From Pusillibacter faecalis (GTDB lineage: Bacteria > Bacillota > Clostridia > Oscillospirales > Oscillospiraceae): a stretch of 64,000 nucleotides of DNA. The position numbers were made by a program, and so were the translations under genes. Location: the NCBI RefSeq assembly GCF_018408705.1, contig NZ_AP023420.1:806001-870000 (forward strand). Direction: 5' to 3'. Position 1 is the stretch's first letter. Each line of letters opens with the position of its first letter. The notes below the pieces were generated by a model. It ran no database searches. It saw only the letters and a list, made by a program, of their open reading frames with translations, and was not told the origin of the DNA. Positions 40,865-50,422 of this stretch are shown piece after piece.

Positions 40865-42445
40865 ATGGAGCCGTATAAGGTACTGCTGGCAGACGACGAG
40901 GAGGATATCCGGGTTGGAATCAGCCAGAAGATGGACTGGGCCGAGCTTGGCTTTACCTTGGTGGGCGAGGCCGACAACGGGCAGGATGCTTTGGAGCTGG
41001 CGGAGTCTCTGCTGCCGGACGTGGTCCTCACCGATATCAAGATGCCTTTCCTAGACGGCCTGGAGCTATGCCGTATTCTGACGGAGCAGCTGCCAGCATC
41101 CAAGTTTGTCGTGTTCTCCGGCTTTGACGACTTCGAGTACGCCAAGCAGGCCATTCAGATGAATGTGTCGGAATATATTCTCAAGCCTATCAATGCCGCC
41201 GAGCTCTCCGCCGTACTGCGCAGGCTGAAGGATCAGCTGGACCAGGAGCGTACCGAGCGCCAGAATATGGAGTTTTTTCGCTCCCAGTACGCGGAGAGCC
41301 TGCCCGTTTTGCAGGAGCTTTTCTATACCCGTCTGCTGGACGGCCGTATTCCTCCTGGCCAGGAGGCTGCCCAGGCCAGACGCCTTGACATCGACCTGTA
41401 CTCTGAAGGCGGCTGGGTGGCCGCTCTGGCCCATATCGGCAGCGGTGGTTTGAAAAGCACCATGGCGCCGCTTTCCATTCAGCAGCTTCTGGAGGAAAAT
41501 CTATCCCACGTGGGATGTAAGACATTTTTATATAACGATGCTGCGGCTCTGATCGCCGCTCTTCAAAAGGGGTTTACCGTTTACGACCTGATCCAGGTGC
41601 TGGGCCGGGTCTGCACCCTGGCAGGCTCTTATCTGGGGTTGACGCTGACCATTGGAGTGGGTGCTCCCTGCCAGCAGCTGGGGGGACTGGCCCAGTCGGC
41701 AGCCGGGGCCAGGGCCGCCCTGGATTACCGCGCCTTTGTGGGCCGGGGCAGGGCCATCTATATCGGGGACCTGGAGCCTGAGAGCGGCGTCAGTCTCTCC
41801 TTTGACGAATCTGACGAGCACGCGCTTGCTTCCGCTGTAAAACTAGGCGGCGAGGCGGAAATTCGCTCAGCGGTGGAGAGCCTGACGGAAAAGCTCCGTG
41901 ACGCCAACCCTCCGCCAGGACCATATAACCTCTTCTTTTTAGAACTCCTTACCTGTCTTTTGAAACTGACCCGGCGGGCCAACCTAGCCATGGAAGACGT
42001 TTTCGGAACCGGCTTCACCGGCGCTGTACAGGCCACAGACTTTCCCTCCCTAGAGGCCATGGGAGAGTGGTGTCTGGAGCGGTGCCTGCGGATTCAATCC
42101 ATGATTCACCGCCAGCGCTCAGACTCTGCCGGCCGTACTGTGGAGCAGGCGAAGGAATTTATCCGGCAGCACTACCGAGAGAGCGATCTATCGGTGGAGC
42201 GGCTTTGTGCCCATCTGCATCTGAGTCCCGCCTACTTCTCCACCCTCTTTAAGCGGGAAACCGGTATGAGCTTTACCGCCTACGTTACTGTTGTGCGGAT
42301 GGAGGCGGCTGCCGAGGCTCTGCGGGGCACAGAGGAAAAGACCTATCTCATTGCCCGTCAATGCGGTTATGAGGACCCCAACTACTTCAGCTATGTCTTT
42401 AAAAAGCACTTTGGCGTAACCCCCACCAAATTTCGCGCCGGGTAG
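40865..42445 (+). CDS. YesN-like response regulator with AraC DNA-binding domain
   Basis: A 526-residue regulator. An N-terminal receiver domain (VLLADDEEDIRVGIS, phosphoacceptor D57 in VVLTDIKMP, K at VSEYILKPI), a central region of unknown function of about 280 residues, and a C-terminal AraC domain with two HTH motifs (YRESDLSVERLCAHLHLSPAYFSTLFK and the terminal GYEDPNYFSYVFKKHFGVTPTKFR). It probably activates the mgl and gal genes when phosphorylated by the kinase 21 bp downstream. RBS is AAAGGAG. Confidence 0.93.
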   Translation: MEPYKVLLADDEEDIRVGISQKMDWAELGFTLVGEADNGQDALELAESLLPDVVLTDIKMPFLDGLELCRILTEQLPASKFVVFSGFDDFEYAKQAIQMNVSEYILKPINAAELSAVLRRLKDQLDQERTERQNMEFFRSQYAESLPVLQELFYTRLLDGRIPPGQEAAQARRLDIDLYSEGGWVAALAHIGSGGLKSTMAPLSIQQLLEENLSHVGCKTFLYNDAAALIAALQKGFTVYDLIQVLGRVCTLAGSYLGLTLTIGVGAPCQQLGGLAQSAAGARAALDYRAFVGRGRAIYIGDLEPESGVSLSFDESDEHALASAVKLGGEAEIRSAVESLTEKLRDANPPPGPYNLFFLELLTCLLKLTRRANLAMEDVFGTGFTGAVQATDFPSLEAMGEWCLERCLRIQSMIHRQRSDSAGRTVEQAKEFIRQHYRESDLSVERLCAHLHLSPAYFSTLFKRETGMSFTAYVTVVRMEAAAEALRGTEEKTYLIARQCGYEDPNYFSYVFKKHFGVTPTKFRAG

Positions 42446-42466
42446 CATCAGGGAGGAGGGCGTTCC

Positions 42467-44284
42467 ATGCGGCAGTCCCTGCGCCAGCGGTGGCAGGCGC
42501 TCTATCACCGCTCCAGCATCCAGTTTGTCCTGTCTTTGTCCTTTACCGCTGTCGCCATTGTGGGCATGGTGTTCATGGGGCTGGCGCTGTTCCTGCGGTT
42601 CTCCGCCACCTCCAATGCTCTGGCAGCGGAGAGCAGCAAGCAGGTACTTTCGCAGGTCAACCGGAATCTGGATCACTATCTGCGGTCCATGATGCGGGTA
42701 TCCAACACCGCCTACTATCAGGTGATCAAGGACCTGGACCTGGCGGCCGAGGGAGATCTGGATGCAGCGCTGGACCTACTGTATGAAAACAACCGGGACT
42801 CTCTGGTGTCCATCGCTGTGTTCTCCCAAGAGGGGGATCTGATTGCCGCCGCACCGCTTGCAGCACTCAAGCCCAGCGTCACTCCCGCCCGGGAGATCTG
42901 GTTCACCACCGCTATGGAGCAGATTGAAAATCTCCACTTCTCAACGCCCCATGTGCAGAATCTCTTCCAAGACCCGGACCATCATTACCGCTGGGTGGTA
43001 TCCCTAAGCCGTCAGGTGGAGCTGACCCGGAGGGGCTCCATCGAAAGCGGCGTTCTGCTGGTGGATATGAATTTCAGCGGCATTGAACAGCTCTGTAAGG
43101 ATGTCACCTTCGCCTATGACCAGGGCTATCTCTATCTGACCGACAGCAGTGGAGAGCTGATCTACCACCCCCGCCAACAGCTGATCTACGCAGGACTTCT
43201 GGAGGAAAACAACCTGACTGCTGCCGGTTATCCTGACGGCAGCCATACCGAGACCTTCCAGGGTCAACAGCGGCAGGTTACTGTAAAAACGGTGGGCTAT
43301 ACCGGCTGGAAGCTGGTGGGTGTGGTTCCTGCAGAGCAGGTTCTGGATAACTACGGCCAGATTCTCCTGTTTTTCTTCTTCATTGTGCTCTTTTCCATCT
43401 TCCTGCTGGTATTTGTCAATCTGCGGCTCTCCGAGTGGATTACGGCCCCCATGAAAAAGCTGGACCGGGCTGTCAGGGAGCTGGAGGCCGGCCAGGAGGG
43501 CGTGGATTTCAGCGTCAACGGCCCCCACGAGCTGGAACATCTAAGCCGCTCTATCCAGTCCATGGTCTCCACGCTGCGCCATCTGATGGACGACATCCTG
43601 GAACAAGAGGAGCAAAAGCGCCGCAGCGAACTGGATGTGTTGCAGTCCCAGATCAATCCCCATTTCCTTTACAACACCCTGGACAGTGTGGTGTGGATGA
43701 CGGAAAATGGCCGCACGGAGGATGCGGTGGTAATGCTCACAGCTCTTGCTCGCTTTTTCCGCATCTCTCTGAGCCGGGGCAGCAACATCATTCCCATTGC
43801 CGATGAGCTGGAGCATGCCAGACACTATCTCACCATTCAAAAAATGCGCTACAAAAATAAATTCTCCGCCGATATTACGGCGGAGAGCGGTGTAGAGTCC
43901 CTCTACACCATCAAGCTGATCATTCAGCCCATTTTGGAGAATGCCATTTATCACGGTATGGCCTATGCCGATGGCGACGGTGAAATCCACATCCGGGCTT
44001 TCCGGGATGGCGAGGACGTTATCATTGAGGTTGCGGACAACGGCCCCGGCATGCCAGAGGACCTGGTGGAGCAGCTGCTCTCTCCCCATGGTCCGGCAGT
44101 TTCGGGAGCCAAGGGCTCTGGAATCGGCTTTCGCAATGTCCACCAGCGGATTCAGCTGACATTTGGCCCCACCTATGGCCTGACCATCCTCAGTGAGCCG
44201 GACAGCGGCACCACCGTGCGCATCCGGATTCCAGCCCTGGATGAATCGGCGGCTGCGGCCTATCGAAAGGAGGGACCGGTTTGA
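42467..44284 (+). CDS. YesM-like sensor histidine kinase
   Basis: A 605-residue membrane kinase. TM1 is about residues 20-45 (FVLSLSFTAVAIVGMVFMGLAL), an extracellular dCache-like sensor domain follows, TM2 is about 300-325 (ILLFFFFIVLFSIFLLVFVN), then HAMP and a His_kinase domain with the phosphorylated His in INPHFLYNTLDSV and an HATPase_c domain (EVADNGPGMPEDLV, GSGIGFRNVHQR). Pairs with the YesN protein. It overlaps the next gene by four bases (TTGA), which codes for a binding protein, a possible co-sensor. Confidence 0.92.
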   Translation: MRQSLRQRWQALYHRSSIQFVLSLSFTAVAIVGMVFMGLALFLRFSATSNALAAESSKQVLSQVNRNLDHYLRSMMRVSNTAYYQVIKDLDLAAEGDLDAALDLLYENNRDSLVSIAVFSQEGDLIAAAPLAALKPSVTPAREIWFTTAMEQIENLHFSTPHVQNLFQDPDHHYRWVVSLSRQVELTRRGSIESGVLLVDMNFSGIEQLCKDVTFAYDQGYLYLTDSSGELIYHPRQQLIYAGLLEENNLTAAGYPDGSHTETFQGQQRQVTVKTVGYTGWKLVGVVPAEQVLDNYGQILLFFFFIVLFSIFLLVFVNLRLSEWITAPMKKLDRAVRELEAGQEGVDFSVNGPHELEHLSRSIQSMVSTLRHLMDDILEQEEQKRRSELDVLQSQINPHFLYNTLDSVVWMTENGRTEDAVVMLTALARFFRISLSRGSNIIPIADELEHARHYLTIQKMRYKNKFSADITAESGVESLYTIKLIIQPILENAIYHGMAYADGDGEIHIRAFRDGEDVIIEVADNGPGMPEDLVEQLLSPHGPAVSGAKGSGIGFRNVHQRIQLTFGPTYGLTILSEPDSGTTVRIRIPALDESAAAAYRKEGPV

Positions 44285-45231
44285 AGCGGAAAATTTTGCT
44301 GCAGTTGGTGCTGCCCCTCTTGGGCCTGATTGCGCTCTTTTCCATGTTGGCCTTTGCACCAAACAGCGCTCAGCGCCATCCGGCTCTGCTGGAAATGTCT
44401 GTCATTCTTCGGGAGGCGGACAGTTCTATTCTCTCTACCACTCGCCAGGGAATGGAGCAGGCTGCAGCGGATCTGAATGTGGAGCTGCGGTTTTTATCCC
44501 CTACTGCGGACAACAGCGCGGAGGAGCAGATCCAACTCCTTCAGCGCGAGGTGGAAGCCGGCGCCTCTGCAATCCTGCTGATTCCAGCTGATCGTACATC
44601 CATGGCCGACGCGGTGTCCGCTGCCGCTGCCAAGTCCTCCCTGGTAACTCTGGAGACAGACATGACCGCCCAGGGCGCCCGGGGCTGCATCAGCGTGGAT
44701 AACGCCGCCGTGGGCCAGATTCTGGGACAGGCCGCCCTGAACGGTGTCAGCGCTGGCGGCACAGTTTTGCTTTTGGACAGTGCTGGCGGAGACAACGGAA
44801 TCCGGGAACAGCTAGAAGCCGCCGCTGCTCTTTTAGAGGCAGAGGACCGACAGGTTTTGATCTGCCGCCGAACGGAAAACCTGTCTGCTGATCTGACCGC
44901 TGCACTCTCTTCCAGCCCGGTCCAGGCGATTGTCGCATTTGAGGCCTCCGCTCTGGAGCGGGCTGTGGAGGTCGCCCAATCTTCCGACCGCTTCCCCCTG
45001 CTCTATGGCACCGGTTCGACCTCGGCAATTGCCGCGGGCCTGGAGGAAAATGACGTCACCGCGATTGTTGCACACAATGCATTCTCCGCCGGATATCTGG
45101 CGGTGCAGCATACTGCCGCCCTTGCCAGAAATCAGTTGGCGTCTCCACTATCCTCTCTGCCTTTTACTGTGATCCGGCAGGAGACCATGTATCTGCCTGA
45201 TAACCAGAAGCTGCTATTCCCTGTGGTCTAG
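44281..45231 (+). CDS. Sugar-binding protein-like sensor partner
   Basis: A 316-residue protein of the type I periplasmic-binding fold (RbsB/MglB-like): MSVILREADSSILSTTRQGMEQ, ASAILLIPADRTSMADA, ISVDNAAVGQILGQAAL. It starts at TTG 44281, seven bases after GGAGG and overlapping the kinase stop. An N-terminal signal-anchor or uncleaved helix is present rather than a lipobox. No permease or ATPase follows it, and its two-lobed fold beside a kinase suggests it binds sugar and contacts the sensor domain. Analogous arrangements such as XylFII-LytS-YesN are described in clostridia. Confidence 0.78.
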   Translation: MKRKILLQLVLPLLGLIALFSMLAFAPNSAQRHPALLEMSVILREADSSILSTTRQGMEQAAADLNVELRFLSPTADNSAEEQIQLLQREVEAGASAILLIPADRTSMADAVSAAAAKSSLVTLETDMTAQGARGCISVDNAAVGQILGQAALNGVSAGGTVLLLDSAGGDNGIREQLEAAAALLEAEDRQVLICRRTENLSADLTAALSSSPVQAIVAFEASALERAVEVAQSSDRFPLLYGTGSTSAIAAGLEENDVTAIVAHNAFSAGYLAVQHTAALARNQLASPLSSLPFTVIRQETMYLPDNQKLLFPVV

Positions 45232-45249
45232 TCCTCGAAAGGAGGTCCC

Positions 45250-46281
45250 ATGAAACTGCGATTCTCTTTGTTCTCCTTTTTCGTCCTGCTGGCAGGACTC
45301 ACTGCCTGCGGCGCTCAGCAGACGCCGTCCACCATCCGGGTGGGTGTCGCGCTCTATCAGCAAAATGACACCTTCATCTCCACCGTAGCCCAGAACCTGC
45401 AGCAATTTGCTCTGGAGGAGGAGGAAACCCACAACATCAAGATCAATCTTAGTATCGTCGATGGCCGCAGCAGCCAGTCCGTTCAAAATGAGCAGGTGGA
45501 CCGCTTTCTGGATCAGGACTACGATGTGCTCTGCGTCAACATGGTGGACCGGACCGCAGCCGCCGTGATCATTGACAAGGCCCAAGCTGTTGGCGTTCCT
45601 GTCATTTTCTTTAATCGGGAGCCAGTTCTGGAGGATCTGCGCCGCTGGAAGTACGCCTATTATGTGGGCCTCCCGGCTGAGGACGCCGGCTATTTGCAGG
45701 GCGGGATCGTTCTGGACGCCTGGGAACAGGGCGGCGTGGACCGCAACGGCGACGGGATTTTACAATACGTCATGCTGGAAGGCGAAGCCAGCCATCAGGA
45801 CACGCTTCTGCGAACCGAATACAGCATCCGAACCCTGACAGATGCCGGCGTTCCCACAGAGAAGCTGGCCAACGACACCGCTGACTGGCAGCGCGGCCAG
45901 GCTAGCATCCGGATGCACCAGTGGTTATCGGAATTCGGCAGTGCCATAGAGGTGGTCTTTGCCAACAATGATGACATGGCCCTAGGCGCCATTGACGCCT
46001 GCCTGGAAATGGGCATGACGGACCTTCCCTTGATTGTGGGTGTGGACGCGACGCCCCCGGCACTAGAGGCCCTGGCCGCTGGTACATTGGCCGGTACTGT
46101 CCAGAATGACGCCGCTGGTCAGGCGGCGGGCATTCTCTCTCTGATCACCGCACTGGTAGAGGGACAAAACCCGTCTGAAACTTTGGATTTGACAGACGGC
46201 ACCTATCTATGGCTTCATTACACAGCCGTCACGCGGGAAAACCTGGATGCCTTCCTGCCAGCCGATCTCACAACATCTTGA
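45250..46281 (+). CDS. Galactose-binding lipoprotein, second MglB-like copy
   Basis: A 343-residue lipoprotein with signal peptide ending LAGLTACGA. The fold is MglB-like: IRVGVALYQQNDTFISTVAQNL, DVLCVNMVDRTAAAVIIDKAQ, FNREPVLEDLRRW, the calcium loop VDRNGDGILQYVMLEGEA, and ANNDDMALGAIDACLEMG. It is closer to MglB (36488) than the preceding gene is. No transporter genes adjoin it. Likely a galactose sensor for the kinase, or an alternative binding protein for MglAC; both are inferences. Confidence 0.82.
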   Translation: MKLRFSLFSFFVLLAGLTACGAQQTPSTIRVGVALYQQNDTFISTVAQNLQQFALEEEETHNIKINLSIVDGRSSQSVQNEQVDRFLDQDYDVLCVNMVDRTAAAVIIDKAQAVGVPVIFFNREPVLEDLRRWKYAYYVGLPAEDAGYLQGGIVLDAWEQGGVDRNGDGILQYVMLEGEASHQDTLLRTEYSIRTLTDAGVPTEKLANDTADWQRGQASIRMHQWLSEFGSAIEVVFANNDDMALGAIDACLEMGMTDLPLIVGVDATPPALEALAAGTLAGTVQNDAAGQAAGILSLITALVEGQNPSETLDLTDGTYLWLHYTAVTRENLDAFLPADLTTS

Positions 46282-46294
46282 GGAGGAACCCCCC

Positions 46295-47575
46295 ATGACA
46301 GATTTACACGCTTGCCTGATGCGGGGCCAGCTGGACGCGGCCCTCACTCGCCTGTATGGCAGTCCTGTCCGTGCGCGCTGTGCCGCGCTTTTGGAAGAAT
46401 TTAAAACCGTCTTTGGCTGTAAGCCCAATGTGCTGTTCAGCGCCCCCGGCCGCACGGAGCTGGGTGGCAATCATACGGATCACCAACGCGGCTGTGTGCT
46501 GGCCGCAGCGGTGGATCTGGATATTCTGTCCGCAGCGGCTCCGAACTCCAGCGGACAAATCCGTGTCCAGTCCCAAGGCTATCCCCTCACCACTGTGGAC
46601 CTGAGAGATCTAACGCCTAAGTCGGAGGAGGCCAACACCTCTGCCGCTCTGATTCGCGGTGTGGCCGCCCGGATGGCTGAGCTAGGCTGCCCACTGCAGG
46701 GTGCCGGGCTGGACGCCTGTATCACCTCCACGGTCCCTGGCGGCAGCGGACTCTCCTCCTCTGCCGCCTTTGAGGTGCTGATCGGAACCATGCTCAACGA
46801 GCTCTTCTTCGGCGGCAGATGCACCCCAGTAGAACTGGCCCAAATCGGGCAGTATGCGGAAAATGTCTTCTTTGGCAAGCCCTGCGGGCTGATGGACCAG
46901 ACCGCCTCTTCCGTCGGCGGTGTGGTGGCCATTGACTTTGCGGATACGGCGCATCCCACAGTGGAACAAATCTCCCTGGACCTGACTGCGGCGGGCTACG
47001 GCCTTTGCATTCTGGACTCCGGTGCGGACCACGCGGATCTGACCGCCGAGTACGCTGCCATCACGGATGAACTGCGGGCAGTCTGCGGCTTTTTTGGCAA
47101 GGAAGTTCTGCGTGAGATTTCCGAGGAGGAATTTCTCTCCTACTTGCCCCAGGTCCGGGCTGCCGCGGGTGACAGAGCCGTTTTGCGTGCTTTCCATTTT
47201 TATGCGGAGAACCGCCGGGCTATGGAAGAGGCCCAGGCTCTGCGGAAAGGGGATTTTAACCGCTTTTTATCTCTGGTGCAGGAATCTGGGCGGTCCTCCG
47301 CCATGTACCTCCAAAATGTTGTTCCTACCGGTCAGACCGCCCATCAGGAGCTGATGGTAACTCTGGCCCTTTGCGAGCGCATTCTGCAGGGCCGGGGAGC
47401 TGTCCGGGTACATGGCGGCGGCTTTGCCGGCACCGCTCAGGCCTTTGTCCCTCTGGACATCCTGGCTGAATTCCAGGAAAAAACCGAGGCCGTGCTGGGC
47501 ACAGGGAGCTGCCACGTGGTGACGATCCGCCCCGTTGGCAGCATCCAGATTCAGCAGGAGGGATTCTATGATTGA
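46295..47575 (+). CDS. galK: Galactokinase
   Basis: A 426-residue GHMP kinase that makes galactose-1-phosphate, the first Leloir step. The N-terminal galactose-binding motif reads GRTELGGNHTDHQRG near residue 52, a variant of GRVNLIGEHTDYN; the ATP loop is VPGGSGLSSSAAFEVL, and a third motif VHGGGFAGTAQAFV lies near the end. ATG 46295 is 6-7 bases after GAGGAGGA. It lies 13 bp after the binding lipoprotein and overlaps galT by eight bases. The Leu to Gly and Tyr to His changes in motif 1 are unusual but the catalytic Asp and Arg region is intact. Confidence 0.93.
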   Translation: MTDLHACLMRGQLDAALTRLYGSPVRARCAALLEEFKTVFGCKPNVLFSAPGRTELGGNHTDHQRGCVLAAAVDLDILSAAAPNSSGQIRVQSQGYPLTTVDLRDLTPKSEEANTSAALIRGVAARMAELGCPLQGAGLDACITSTVPGGSGLSSSAAFEVLIGTMLNELFFGGRCTPVELAQIGQYAENVFFGKPCGLMDQTASSVGGVVAIDFADTAHPTVEQISLDLTAAGYGLCILDSGADHADLTAEYAAITDELRAVCGFFGKEVLREISEEEFLSYLPQVRAAAGDRAVLRAFHFYAENRRAMEEAQALRKGDFNRFLSLVQESGRSSAMYLQNVVPTGQTAHQELMVTLALCERILQGRGAVRVHGGGFAGTAQAFVPLDILAEFQEKTEAVLGTGSCHVVTIRPVGSIQIQQEGFYD

Positions 47576-49055
47576 TACATATATTGCGGCCCTGGCGGAT
47601 TACGCCGTCTCAAAAAAGTTGATCGAACCGCTGGATCGGACCTGGGCGATTAACCGTCTGCTGCCGCCTTTAGGCCTCTCCGCCTATGAGGAGCCGGCGG
47701 CGGTGCCGAATCTCTCCCTGGAGGAAATCCTGACGGCACTGACTCAATACGCCGTGGAACAAGGGCTGGCGGCAAGCGATGTCACCAGCCGAGACCTCTT
47801 TGACACGGAGCTGATGGGACGGCTGACGCCCCGTCCCTCCCAGGTATACAGGACCTTTTCAGAGCAGTATACCGTCTCCCCCAAGGCCGCCACGGACTGG
47901 TACTACCGCTTCAGCCAGGACACGGACTATATCCGCCGCTACCGCATCGCAAAGGACCAGAAGTGGGTCTCCCCTACACCCTACGGCGATCTGGACATCA
48001 CCATCAATCTCTCGAAGCCGGAGAAGGACCCCCGTGCTATCGCCGCCGCCAAGACGGCGCCTCAGAGCGGCTATCCCAAGTGCCAGCTCTGCCGGGAGAA
48101 CGAGGGGTACGCCGGGCGGCTCAACCACCCCGCCCGTCAGAACCACCGCGTCATTCCCATCATGATCGATGGGCAGGAGTGGTTTTTCCAGTACTCCCCC
48201 TATGTCTACTACAACGAGCACTGCATTGTCTTCAATGGCGTCCACGTGCCTATGAAAATCGACCGCTCCACCTTCCGCAAGCAGCTGGACTTTGTCAAAC
48301 AGTTCCCCCACTACTTCGTGGGTTCCAACGCGGACCTTCCCATCGTGGGGGGGTCCATCCTCAGCCATGACCACTTCCAGGGCGGGTGCTATACTTTCGC
48401 CATGGAGCGGGCTCCGGTGGAGACACCCGTCTCTTTCCCTGGCTTTGACGACGTAGAGTCCGGAATTGTCAAGTGGCCCATGTCCGTTCTCCGTCTGCGC
48501 TGTGCCGATGATGCCCGCCTAGTGGACTTGGCGGATCGCATCCTGCTCTCCTGGCGGGGCTACACGGACGAAGACGCCTTCATCCTGGCGGAGACCGGCG
48601 GCGAACCCCACAACACCATCACCCCTATCGCCCGCGTGCGGGAGGGGCGTTTTGAACTGGATTTAGTTCTGCGCAACAATCTCACAACGCCTGAGTACCC
48701 GCTAGGTGTTTACCACCCCCACCAAGAGCTGCACCACATCAAAAAGGAGAACATCGGCCTCATTGAGGTGATGGGCCTTGCAGTGCTGCCGGCTCGCCTC
48801 AAGGATGAGCTGGCGGAGCTGGGGGAGGTCCTAGCCGCCAATGGCAATCCCCGAGAGCATACGGCCCTGGAAAAGCACGCTGATTGGGCCGAGGAGCTGC
48901 GGACCCGCTATACCTTCACGGCGAACAATGCTGGGGATATTTTGCAGCAGGAGGTGGGCGCCGTCTTTGCTCAAGTTCTGGAGCACGCCGGCGTCTATAA
49001 ACGCACGCCGGAGGGCCAGGCGGCATTTTTGCGGTTTGTGGACAGCGTCCGCTGA
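47568..49055 (+). CDS. galT: UDP-glucose-hexose-1-phosphate uridylyltransferase (class II)
   Basis: A 495-residue class II GalT, which swaps UMP between UDP-glucose and galactose-1-phosphate. This class lacks the HIT-like zinc motifs of class I but has YPKCQLCRENEGYAGRLNHPARQNHR, WFFQYSPYVYYNEHCIVF, and GGSILSHDHFQGGCYTFAM with its active-site His-x-His (about 265). ATG 47568 overlaps the galK end, so translation is coupled. It precedes galM by 12 bp. Confidence 0.94.
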   Translation: MIDTYIAALADYAVSKKLIEPLDRTWAINRLLPPLGLSAYEEPAAVPNLSLEEILTALTQYAVEQGLAASDVTSRDLFDTELMGRLTPRPSQVYRTFSEQYTVSPKAATDWYYRFSQDTDYIRRYRIAKDQKWVSPTPYGDLDITINLSKPEKDPRAIAAAKTAPQSGYPKCQLCRENEGYAGRLNHPARQNHRVIPIMIDGQEWFFQYSPYVYYNEHCIVFNGVHVPMKIDRSTFRKQLDFVKQFPHYFVGSNADLPIVGGSILSHDHFQGGCYTFAMERAPVETPVSFPGFDDVESGIVKWPMSVLRLRCADDARLVDLADRILLSWRGYTDEDAFILAETGGEPHNTITPIARVREGRFELDLVLRNNLTTPEYPLGVYHPHQELHHIKKENIGLIEVMGLAVLPARLKDELAELGEVLAANGNPREHTALEKHADWAEELRTRYTFTANNAGDILQQEVGAVFAQVLEHAGVYKRTPEGQAAFLRFVDSVR

Positions 49056-49067
49056 GGGGAGGTCTCC

Positions 49068-50087
49068 ATGATGTATCGAATCATACCCTTTGGTCATCAT
49101 CATGAGCAGGAGGTTCCGCTGATCGTCCTCTTCAACGAGCAGCTTTCCGTGGAGCTACTTCCCTTCGGCGCAGCGGTCCGAGCGCTGTGGGTGCCGGATC
49201 GGACCGGCGAGCAGGTTGACGTGGTCCTGGGCTACGATGACCTTGTGAGCTATGAAACCCTGGACGCCTGTCTGGGGGGCACCATCGGCCGGTGTGCCAA
49301 CCGGATCGGCGGCGCCTGCTTCCGCTTGAGCGGTAAGGAGTTCCGCTTGAGCGCCAACGAGGGGGGCAATCATCTCCACGGCGGGCTGACGGGCTTCCAT
49401 CAAAAGCTCTGGCGCTACGCCTGCTCTGAAAGCGGCGTGACCTTCTTCCTGGAGTCCCCGGACGGGGAGGAGGGTTATCCCGGCACGCTACGGGCGGAGG
49501 TCGCATACAGCCTGGAGGGCGGTGCGCTGGTCATCGACTACCAGGCTGTCTCTGACCGAGACACGTTGGTGAATCTCACCAACCACGCCTATTTCAACCT
49601 GGCGGGGCACGATGGCGGGCCGGTTTCGGACCACAAGCTGACCCTGCGCGCCGACTGCTACACCCCCACAGGGGACGGAAACATCCCCACCGGAGAGATC
49701 GCCCCGGTAGATAGCACCCCCTTGGACCTGCGCCAAGGCGCCGTCTTGGGCCAGCGGCTGGACGATCCCTGGCTCCGCGCCAGCCAGGGGTATGATCACA
49801 ACCTGGTCCTCTCCGGAGAGGAAGGCCCGGCAGCGGTAATGTACTGTCCCCGCACTGGCATCCGGATGGAACTGGAAACCTCTTTGGAGGGCTTACAGCT
49901 CTATACCGCCGGTTTTTTGTCGGAGCGGCAGGGTAAGGGGGGTGTGCTCTACGGTCCACGGCACGCCGTCTGTCTAGAGACCCAGCACTTTCCTGACGCC
50001 ATCCACCATCCAGAGTTTCCATCCCCTGTTCTGCAGGCGGGAGAGGTCTACCGCCAACGGACTGTTTATCGATTTTCCCGCTGCTGA
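49068..50087 (+). CDS. galM: Aldose 1-epimerase (galactose mutarotase)
   Basis: A 339-residue beta-sandwich epimerase that converts beta- to alpha-galactose for GalK. Motifs: GRCANRIGGACFRLSGKEFRLS near 84, NEGGNHLHGGLTGF with the catalytic His (HGG) near 106, LTNHAYFNLAGHDG near 172 with the second His, and EVLVLSGEE/TSLEGLQLYTAGFL near the end. Start ATG 49068 (or 49071) follows GGGGAGGT. Last gene of the gal unit, followed by a terminator. Confidence 0.94.
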   Translation: MMYRIIPFGHHHEQEVPLIVLFNEQLSVELLPFGAAVRALWVPDRTGEQVDVVLGYDDLVSYETLDACLGGTIGRCANRIGGACFRLSGKEFRLSANEGGNHLHGGLTGFHQKLWRYACSESGVTFFLESPDGEEGYPGTLRAEVAYSLEGGALVIDYQAVSDRDTLVNLTNHAYFNLAGHDGGPVSDHKLTLRADCYTPTGDGNIPTGEIAPVDSTPLDLRQGAVLGQRLDDPWLRASQGYDHNLVLSGEEGPAAVMYCPRTGIRMELETSLEGLQLYTAGFLSERQGKGGVLYGPRHAVCLETQHFPDAIHHPEFPSPVLQAGEVYRQRTVYRFSRC

Positions 50088-50164
50088 TCATCTGTGAAGC
50101 CGCCGGTCTTTTTTGTGAAGCCTGCATGAATTCTCACTACGCACCAAGCATCTTTGCGCAAGGC

Positions 50165-50207
50165 AGAAGAGGGCTGGTCTCTCTGCGGAGAGGCCAGCCC
50201 TCTTCTT
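50165..50207 (+). terminator. Terminator of the gal operon
   Basis: AGAAGAGGGCTGG/CCAGCCCTCTTCT with a T-rich end. Confidence 0.8.
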
Positions 50208-50422
50208 GAAAAAAGTCTACAGTAATGTGGTTCCACTGCAGCTCCAAAGCGGCAGCTTGTCCCATCTCCTCTGCTGTCCATCACCTCTCAGCCATCCTAG
50301 AGAGCACGGAAGCAGACTCACCAAAAGGCAAACAGGAGTAGGCCCCGCACAGCAGAGCCGTGCGGGGCCATTGAGGGGAAAAAAGGAGATAAGTGTTAAT
50401 CAAGAGAGAGTGTGTAAAAATT
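50208..50422. other. Intergenic stretch between galM and the flavodoxin gene
   Basis: Besides the gal terminator, a hairpin GGCCCCGCAC/GTGCGGGGCC at about 50342-50371 is present, likely ending the flavodoxin transcript. I see nothing else. Confidence 0.5.
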
